DNA of 64,000 bases from Streptomyces sp. CB02980. GTDB taxonomy: Bacteria > Actinomycetota > Actinomycetes > Streptomycetales > Streptomycetaceae. This document shows, piece by piece, positions 58,615-64,000 of this stretch. Every line of letters starts with the position of its first letter. Position 1 is the first letter of the stretch. Made by a program: the position numbers and the translations under genes. The notes beneath the pieces are model-generated. The model ran no database searches and had not been told where the DNA came from. It saw only the letters and a program-made list of their open reading frames with translations. The stretch is taken from positions 162,264 to 226,263 of the forward strand of contig NZ_JACSCH020000015.1 of the NCBI RefSeq assembly GCF_014451325.2, written 5' to 3'.

Positions 58615-59826
58615 ATGACACAACCGTTCCTCCCCCTCACCGCGCGCTCCCGCGAGGAGTCGCACCGGGCGGCCACGCCGCTGGAGCTGTTCTTCGACCT
58701 GTGTTTCGTCGTCGCCGTCGCCCAGGCGGGCGCGGAGCTCGTGCACGCGGTCGCCGAGGGCCATGCGGGCGAAGGGATCATCAACTACGCGATGATCTTC
58801 TTCGCGATCTGGTGGGCGTGGATGAACTTCACGTGGTTCGCCTCGGCCTACGACAACGACGACGTGCCGTACCGCGTCGTCACCCTCGTCCAGATCGCGG
58901 GCGTGCTCATCCTCGCGGCCGGGGTCTCGCGGGCCTTCGAGGACCACGACTTCCTCGTGGTCTACATCGGCTACGTCGTCATGCGGCTCGCGCTCGCCTC
59001 GCAATGGCTGCGGGCCGCGCACCACGCCACCGATCCCGCCGAACGGACGATGTGCCGCCGGTACGCGGGCGGGGTCGTCGCCGTGCAGATCGGCTGGATC
59101 GCACTGCTCCTCGTGCCGGAGTCGGCCCGCCCGTGGGTCTTCCTCGTCATGGCGCTGGCCGAGATGGCCGTGCCTCTGGTCGCGGAGAGGGACGCGCCCA
59201 GCACGTGGCACCCGCACCACATCGCCGAGCGGTACGGCCTGTTCACCATCATCGTGCTCGGTGAGACCGTCGCCGCGGCGACGGTGGCCGTGAAGACCGG
59301 CATCGCCGAGAACGACGCCCTCGGCGAGGTGCTGCCGATCGCCGCGGGCGGGCTGCTGCTCGTCTTCGCCGCCTGGTGGATCTACTTCGTCGTGCCCGCG
59401 CACAACCGGCTGACCTCAAGCCGCGAGGCCTTCCGGTGGGGATACGGCCACTACGTGATCTTCGCGGCGGCGGCGGCCGTCGGCGCGGGCCTGGAGATCG
59501 CCGTGGAAGAGGCGGTGGGCAAGGCCCACGTCTCCACGCTCGCGGCCTCGTCCGCGGTGACGATCCCGTCCGCCGTGTTCCTGCTGTCCGTGTGGCTCCT
59601 CCACGCCCGCTACTACAAGGTCGGCATCGCGCAGCAACTCGTCCTGCCCGTCTCGGCGCTCGCGATCCTGATGTGCTCGTTCGCGGGCCGCTGGGCGGTC
59701 CTGGCCGCGGGCATCGTCGCGGCGGCGACGGTCGCGGTCGGCGTGACCCTGACGGCGAGGAACCCGGCGACGCGACCGGGTACGGGAACAGGTACGGGTA
59801 CGGGTACGGGGACAGCGACTGGCTGA
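58615..59826 (+). CDS. LtrA-family membrane protein
   Basis: The 403-residue protein has the LtrA (low temperature requirement A) signature T-P-L-E-L-F-F-D-L-x-F-V (residues 22-33), W-W-A-W-M-N-F-T-W-F, H-I-A-E-R-Y-G-L-F-T-I-I-V-L-G-E and about twelve membrane helices. The molecular function of the family is unknown. The C-terminus is a (Gly-Thr)n run encoded by repeated GGTACG. ATG 58615 begins 13 nt after the chelatase stop; the ribosome site is a poor GGGG, so it is probably translated with or transcribed from the upstream gene. Confidence 0.88.
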   Translation: MTQPFLPLTARSREESHRAATPLELFFDLCFVVAVAQAGAELVHAVAEGHAGEGIINYAMIFFAIWWAWMNFTWFASAYDNDDVPYRVVTLVQIAGVLILAAGVSRAFEDHDFLVVYIGYVVMRLALASQWLRAAHHATDPAERTMCRRYAGGVVAVQIGWIALLLVPESARPWVFLVMALAEMAVPLVAERDAPSTWHPHHIAERYGLFTIIVLGETVAAATVAVKTGIAENDALGEVLPIAAGGLLLVFAAWWIYFVVPAHNRLTSSREAFRWGYGHYVIFAAAAAVGAGLEIAVEEAVGKAHVSTLAASSAVTIPSAVFLLSVWLLHARYYKVGIAQQLVLPVSALAILMCSFAGRWAVLAAGIVAAATVAVGVTLTARNPATRPGTGTGTGTGTGTATG

Positions 59827-59852
59827 ACCCGTACCCGTGGTAGGCAGGGGAC

Positions 59853-60995
59853 ATGACACAGCCCGAACAGCACAGGACGACGGACTCGATCACCGATGTG
59901 CGCGGTCTGCGCGTGGGGCACGCGCGCGTGGCGGGCGACGGGGCGCTGAGCGGTACGACCGTGGTGCTCGCGCCGGTCGGCGGGGCCGTCGCCGCCGTGG
60001 ACGTACGGGGCGGCGGGCCGGGTACGCGGGAGACGGACGCGCTCGACCCGCGCAACGTCGTCCAGCGGATCGACGCCGTCGTCCTGACCGGCGGCAGCGC
60101 GTACGGCCTGGAGTCCGCCGCCGGGGTGATGGCCTGGCTGGAGGAGCGGCACCGGGGCGTGCGGGTGGGCCCCGATCCCTCCCACGTCGTGCCGGTCGTG
60201 CCCGCCGCGTGCGTCTTCGACCTCGGCAGGGGCGGCGACTTCACGGCGAGGCCGGGCCCGGCGACGGGGCGGGCGGCGGTGGAGGCCGCCGACGCGAGCG
60301 GGGACCACGCGCGCGTGGAGACGGGCGCGGTCGGCGCGGGCACGGGCGCCGTGGTCGGCGGCCTCCGCGGCGGGGTGGGCACGGCGAGCACCGTCCTGGA
60401 GTCCGGGATCACGGTCGGCGCGCTCGTCGTGGTGAACGCGGTGGGTTCGGCCGTCGACCCGGCCACGGGCGCCCTGTACGGGAGTTACGGAAGTCATGTG
60501 AGTTACGACAGTCCCGGGACTCCCGGGAGGTCTCTCGACGCCGGCCCGCCCTCCTTCCCCGACCCGGCGGTGCACCAGGCCGCGCTGCGGCGTCTCGCCG
60601 AGGCGCGGGAAGCAGCGGCTCCGCCCCCGCTGAACACCACGCTCGCCGTCGTCGCGACCGACGCCGTGCTGACCCGCGCGCAGGCGCAGAAGGTCGCGGG
60701 CACGGCGCACGACGGCATCGCGCGCGCCCTGCGCCCGGTGCACCTCATGAACGACGGCGACACCGTCTTCACCCTCGCCACCGGGGCGCGCGAACTACCG
60801 GAAGGTCCCGGTCCGCTGGCCCTGAACGAGATCCTGGCGGCCGGCGCCGACCTGGTGACGCGGGCGATCGTCCGGGCGGTGCTCGCGGCCCCCGGCGGTC
60901 TGCGCGGACCGGGCGGGGACTTCCCCTCGTACAGTGAGCTCTACGGCGGTCCGCATGGGGCGAACCGACCGCGATCGGAGCCGTACTCCCGGTAA
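59853..60995 (+). CDS. P1-family (S58) self-processing aminopeptidase
   Basis: The 380-residue protein matches the S58 DmpA/BapA family: I-T-D-V-R-G-L-R-V-G-H near the start, T-G-G-S-A-Y-G-L and the auto-cleavage site before a nucleophile in L-N-T-T-L-A-V-V-A-T-D (near residue 270), followed by the A-H-D-G-I-A-R-A-L-x-P and D-G-D-T-V-F-T-L-A-T-G blocks. It is cleaved into alpha and beta chains and removes N-terminal residues. The ribosome site AGGGG is only 2 nt from ATG 59853, so the true start may be slightly downstream. Confidence 0.88.
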   Translation: MTQPEQHRTTDSITDVRGLRVGHARVAGDGALSGTTVVLAPVGGAVAAVDVRGGGPGTRETDALDPRNVVQRIDAVVLTGGSAYGLESAAGVMAWLEERHRGVRVGPDPSHVVPVVPAACVFDLGRGGDFTARPGPATGRAAVEAADASGDHARVETGAVGAGTGAVVGGLRGGVGTASTVLESGITVGALVVVNAVGSAVDPATGALYGSYGSHVSYDSPGTPGRSLDAGPPSFPDPAVHQAALRRLAEAREAAAPPPLNTTLAVVATDAVLTRAQAQKVAGTAHDGIARALRPVHLMNDGDTVFTLATGARELPEGPGPLALNEILAAGADLVTRAIVRAVLAAPGGLRGPGGDFPSYSELYGGPHGANRPRSEPYSR

Positions 60996-61144
60996 CCACA
61001 AGGGAGTTGAGCGAGAACGGCCCGGACGGGGCGGGAACTTCCCTCCAGCGCCCTTCGTTTTCCGGAACCCCGGACGCAATGTCGGACCCAGGGACTACGT
61101 TAAGCAAGCACCGAGTGACATGCGGCGACGGCCTGGAGACCCTC

Positions 61145-61921
61145 TTGAACGATCCGCAGGATCCTCACGATCCGTACGAGACGACCGAGACGCACGTTGA
61201 GCGCCTCCTCGGCCGGGCGCTCAACTCCTTCGACCTGCCCGACTCGACCGTCGAGCGCCTCGGCACGGCGCTCGCGCACTCCAGCGCGCTCCACTCCTCG
61301 CACCACAGCGCGTCGCTGCACCGCGCCACCTACCGCCACACGTATCTGCTGAGCGACGGCTCCGCCCTCAGCCTCTGGGAGCTCACGCACAACGCCGGCC
61401 GGGACGGCGCCGAGCAGCACGAGCTGTACGCCGAGGAGTCGGAGGCCCGGCTCGCCACCTCCCGACTCCCCACCGGCCCCCTGCCGGGCTGGACCGCCGA
61501 GCGCTCCGACGGCCGCGCCTTCGACGAGGACGACGACCTGGAGCTGCTGAGCGCGCTGCTCGCCCGCCCGATACCCGCCCAGCCCCGGATGTACGTGCCG
61601 GACAACTCCGCCGACCACGCGCGCCGCGTCCTGCGGCGCGCGGAGAACGCGGACCGGCCGGGCCAGGCCACGGCCCGCCGGCTCCGGCTGGCCTTCGCCC
61701 ACCACATCACCCAGGCCTTCGGCCGCCACTGCCCGGTGGAGGGGGGCCGGGACGCCGGCTTCACCCTCTACGAGCACCAGTTCCTGCTGCTCGACGGCAG
61801 CGAGGTCAGTCTCTGGGAGGTCGAGCACACGGCGACACCGGACGGACGCCACATGTGCGAGGTGTACGAGGACGAGCGCGCGGCCCGCGACGCGATGGAG
61901 TCCCGCTCCCGGGTCCGCTGA
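61145..61921 (+). CDS. DUF6227-family protein
   Basis: The 258-residue protein resembles a Streptomyces family (DUF6227) of unknown function. It contains two copies of a similar unit, R-H-T-Y-L-L-S-D-G-S-A-L-S-L-W-E-L and H-Q-F-L-L-L-D-G-S-E-V-S-L-W-E-V, each ending in an E-x-Y/V-x-E-E-type helix, which suggests internal duplication. I start at TTG 61145, 6 nt after GGAG; in-frame ATG 61079 and GTG 61115 would add residues unlike the family. A possible -10 (TACGTT) at 61097 supports a short leader. Confidence 0.72.
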   Translation: MNDPQDPHDPYETTETHVERLLGRALNSFDLPDSTVERLGTALAHSSALHSSHHSASLHRATYRHTYLLSDGSALSLWELTHNAGRDGAEQHELYAEESEARLATSRLPTGPLPGWTAERSDGRAFDEDDDLELLSALLARPIPAQPRMYVPDNSADHARRVLRRAENADRPGQATARRLRLAFAHHITQAFGRHCPVEGGRDAGFTLYEHQFLLLDGSEVSLWEVEHTATPDGRHMCEVYEDERAARDAMESRSRVR

Positions 61922-61986
61922 CCTCTCTCCGACCGCCCCCGCGGCTGTCCCCGCGCCCGTCCTCGCCCCGGTACGGCTCCGGGTGC

Positions 61987-63078
61987 TCAGACCAGCGCGG
62001 GGGCGTCCGCCGTCTCCGTCAGCCGCTGGACGGCGAACGCCCGGTTGGCGCGGGTCTGTTCGCGGTACGTCTCCGGCAGGTCCGGCAGACCGAGCAGCCG
62101 GTCGCAGGCGGCGAGGGAGGCGGCGTGGTCGCCGACCCAGTACGCGGTGATCGAGTACTCGAAGAGCAGCCCCCACCGGTATACCCAGGGCTGCATGAAC
62201 AGCAGGTCGTCGGGCTGTTTCCGGTCCAGGACGGCGGAGACCACGGCGTGGGCCGCCCGGTAGCGGCGCATCTTCCGCAGCCGCGCCACCAGCTCGTAAC
62301 AGGCTTCGAGACGGTCCGGCCGGGACTCCCAGGCACGGGAGAGCGCGTCCATCGCGGTCGGCCAGTCGCCGGACTCGGCCCGGAGGACACCGGACTGGAG
62401 CAGGGAGTAGTAGACCTCCTCGCCCCAGCCGCCCATGGCCGCGCGGCGCTCGTACAGGTCGGCGGCCTCCTCGGCGCGGCCGAGGTCGCGGAAGGTCTGC
62501 GCGAGATAGAAGACGGTGCGCGGATTCGCCGGGTCGCGCTCCAGCTCGGCACCGAGGAGGCGGGCGTCGCGCTCGAACTTGTCGTGGCGTGAGCCGCCGT
62601 CGGCGTAGTCCTCGATGACGAGGGCGTCGAGGTTCTCCTGGACGCGGTCGCCCTCGGCCGTCAGGTACTCGTGGGTGACACCCTCGTACCGCCACGGCAG
62701 ACCGTCCCTGACCAGGCGTTTGATCCGGTACTCCAGTGCTCCCTCGTGCCGGAGCATGTACCCGTCGGCGGTGAGCGCGGGCAGTGGGCCCTCCGTGCGG
62801 AGGACGTGGTCGGCGTCGAGGAGCAGGAGATAGTCGGCGCGGCCGCGGGCGTGCGCGATGTTCAGGCTGCGGTTGTGGCCGAAGTTCACCCACGGCTCCT
62901 CCCGCAGCTCGCCGGGGATGCCCGCGAGGGCGGTCCGGATCAGCTCCTGGGTCCCGTCGGTGGACCCCGTGTCCGAGATGACCCAGGTGTCCACGAGACC
63001 GCGGACGGAGGCGAGGCAGCGCTCGATGACCGCGGCCTCGTTCTTGACGATCATGCACAGGCAGATGGACGGCGGCAC
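61987..63078 (-). CDS. GT2-family glycosyltransferase with TPR-like C-terminus
   Basis: The 363-residue protein starts with a GT-A domain (I-C-L-C-M-I-V-K-N-E-A-A-V-I-E-R-C-L; D-T-W-V-I-S-D-T-G-S-T-D-G-T; L-L-L-L-D-A-D-H for the metal-binding DxD-like site). Then follows a helical TPR-like region (about 190-340) with L-A-Q-T-F-R-D-L-G-R-A-E-E-A-A-D-L-Y. The combination is common in bacterial family-2 enzymes that modify polysaccharides or proteins. No partner genes are nearby except the collagen-like gene, transcribed away from it. GTG 63078 follows GGAAGTGG. Confidence 0.87.
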   Translation of the reverse strand: MPPSICLCMIVKNEAAVIERCLASVRGLVDTWVISDTGSTDGTQELIRTALAGIPGELREEPWVNFGHNRSLNIAHARGRADYLLLLDADHVLRTEGPLPALTADGYMLRHEGALEYRIKRLVRDGLPWRYEGVTHEYLTAEGDRVQENLDALVIEDYADGGSRHDKFERDARLLGAELERDPANPRTVFYLAQTFRDLGRAEEAADLYERRAAMGGWGEEVYYSLLQSGVLRAESGDWPTAMDALSRAWESRPDRLEACYELVARLRKMRRYRAAHAVVSAVLDRKQPDDLLFMQPWVYRWGLLFEYSITAYWVGDHAASLAACDRLLGLPDLPETYREQTRANRAFAVQRLTETADAPALV

Positions 63079-63368
63079 GGCAACACCACTTCCGGTGGGA
63101 GCGGGGAGGGAAGTCGGGGGAGCGATCGGGGGGTGACCTTACGTACGGCGCCCGCGCGTGCCGCGGCGGCGCGCCGCCGGGGCGATCGAAGTTCGCCGTC
63201 ACGTACGCATCCATTCGACTGTCCGCGCTAGGCCATGGCGTTGAGAGTGGCGCGAGAACGTCAAGAGTTCGCCGGTGCGGTCCGATAAACCGATCAACGG
63301 AAGTGAGAATTCCGCTTCCTCGGACCTCACTCGCACCGGATCGGATCCGGTGGAGGAAGGAGCACTGC
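63079..63368. promoter_or_regulatory. Divergent promoter region with a 9-bp-arm palindrome
   Basis: The 290-bp gap carries CACCGGATC-G-GATCCGGTG (63334-63352), directly before GGAGGAAGGAG and the collagen-like start. The palindrome would overlap the leader and could be an operator or an RNA hairpin that hides the ribosome site. GGAAG/CTTCC arms at 63299-63319 form another small repeat. No gene is seen here. Confidence 0.5.
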
Positions 63369-64000
63369 ATGCGTCCTGATGCCAGGACCAGGTCCCCGCT
63401 CGGCCCGCTCCCCCGACGACGCCCCTGGCGTGCCGGCGGGGCCATCGCCTCGGTCGCACTCGTTCTCACCGGCTTCGCCTCACCGGCGATGGCCACCACA
63501 TGGCCCGAATCCCCCGAACTCGGTGCCTCGGACATGACGATGGCCAACGCGCCGACGGGCGGCCACTGCGAGGACCGGCCCCCGCACCACCCCGACGGAC
63601 GGCCCCAGCACCACGAGGACGGCCCGCCGCCGTGGGAGCAGGACGGCTCGCGCCACGCCGAAGCGACCGGCGGCTCTCCCTCGACCGAATCCCTCCAGGC
63701 GTTCCTGGACGAGCAGATCCAGCCCCTGGTCGAGGGCCGCTCGGCCGCCGCTCTGCGCGCGGCCCCGAGCGGTGGCGGCGACGACTGCAAGGTGGGCCCG
63801 ACAGGCCCGACAGGCCCGACTGGACCGCCCGGCCCCGAGGGGCCGACGGGCGACACGGGAGCGACGGGCGCGACCGGAGCCACGGGCGCCACCGGGGCCG
63901 ACGGAGCCACTGGGGCGACGGGTGCCACCGGAGCTGACGGGGCCACGGGAGCAACCGGAGCCACGGGCGCCACCGGGGCCGACGGAGCCACCGGCGCGAC
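63369..64000 (+). CDS. Secreted collagen-like protein (cut by right edge)
   Basis: The frame from ATG 63369 is open to the window end (210 residues). A signal peptide (Arg-rich, hydrophobic 23-40, S-P-A-M-A near 42) is followed by a His/Pro/Asp-rich stretch, an acidic helix (about 105-125) and, from Gly143, at least 22 uninterrupted Gly-X-Y triplets: G-P-T, G-P-P and G-P-E, then almost only G-A-T with G-A-D every fourth or fifth. Collagen triple helices need exactly this. GGAGGAAGGAG precedes the start. It may be a wall-associated fibre; the C-terminus and any anchor are outside the window. Confidence 0.85.
   Translation, partial: MRPDARTRSPLGPLPRRRPWRAGGAIASVALVLTGFASPAMATTWPESPELGASDMTMANAPTGGHCEDRPPHHPDGRPQHHEDGPPPWEQDGSRHAEATGGSPSTESLQAFLDEQIQPLVEGRSAAALRAAPSGGGDDCKVGPTGPTGPTGPPGPEGPTGDTGATGATGATGATGADGATGATGATGADGATGATGATGATGADGATGA
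63873..63991 (+). repeat. DNA-level duplication inside the collagen-like repeat
   Basis: A 38-bp block at 63873-63910 recurs without change at 63954-63991, offset 81 bp (nine Gly-X-Y triplets). It shows that the repeat grows by in-frame DNA duplication. Confidence 0.88.

Overview
The window is chromosomal DNA of a high-GC actinomycete, almost certainly a Streptomyces. Evidence is the very high third-position GC, frequent GTG starts, an XRE/DUF397 pair, a DUF6227 protein, a bacterial tricorn protease, an SsgA-like sporulation protein and a SepX/GlpR-type membrane protein. From memory, the gene order (protein O-mannosyltransferase, PBP, SsgA-like gene, cobalt/nickel transporter, later the galU-moe-sepX block and mscL) resembles the SCO315x-SCO319x part of the S. 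coelicolor core. I see no insertion sequence, prophage, integrase or CRISPR array. One tRNA (Ala, CGC) is present.

Layout. 1-5 kb: end of pmt, a secreted serine beta-lactamase-like protein, a penicillin-binding protein, a YbaK-type deacylase and an EamA permease. 5-12.6 kb: a mixed stretch with a DUF7848-like protein, XRE+DUF397, a frameshifted SDR, a 2OG-Fe(II) amino-acid hydroxylase paired with a LysE exporter, a second YbaK protein, an ArsR-type regulator and a serine hydrolase. 12.6-15.8 kb: a three-gene CbiM(N)QO metal importer with a Nur-type operator, divergent from an SsgA-like gene. 15.8-23.1 kb: MMPL exporter with its TetR regulator, tricorn protease, GNAT and CsbD. 23.3-27.6 kb: an SDR/hydrolase/Baeyer-Villiger monooxygenase operon facing a MerR regulator. 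27.6-37.9 kb: exonuclease III, GNAT, tRNA-Ala, the sepX-rimJ-mog-moaC-glp(moeA)-galU operon, 5-FTHF cyclo-ligase and a penicillin-acylase family protein. 38-43.9 kb: cation/proton antiporter, MFS permease, FmdB-like zinc ribbon behind a CIRCE element, MTA phosphorylase, a SAF/CpaB-domain protein and MscL.

44-58.6 kb is the most unusual part. All on the minus strand lie a sirohaem nitrite reductase with NirD fused to NirB, a NarK nitrate/nitrite permease, pyruvate formate-lyase with its activase, and a five-gene redox complex (NarI-like membrane subunit, Nas/Nap-like molybdenum subunit, four-cluster ferredoxin subunit, Tat-exported Rieske protein, small membrane protein). A sirohydrochlorin chelatase is divergent from nirBD. 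Oxygen-sensitive glycyl-radical chemistry beside nitrate/nitrite handling suggests a low-oxygen or dormancy module in a genus regarded as aerobic. GGGCCWAGGTC-type sites upstream of narK, and a similar site upstream of pflB, could tie the genes into one regulon.

58.6-64 kb holds an LtrA membrane protein, an S58 self-processing peptidase, a DUF6227 protein, a glycosyltransferase and the start of a secreted collagen-like protein cut by the window edge.

A genome-style feature recurs: seven genes have TANNNT exactly 7 nt before the start codon and three more have it 6 nt before, with little or no ribosome binding site, as expected for leaderless transcripts. All family assignments come from reading the translated sequences; no search was run.
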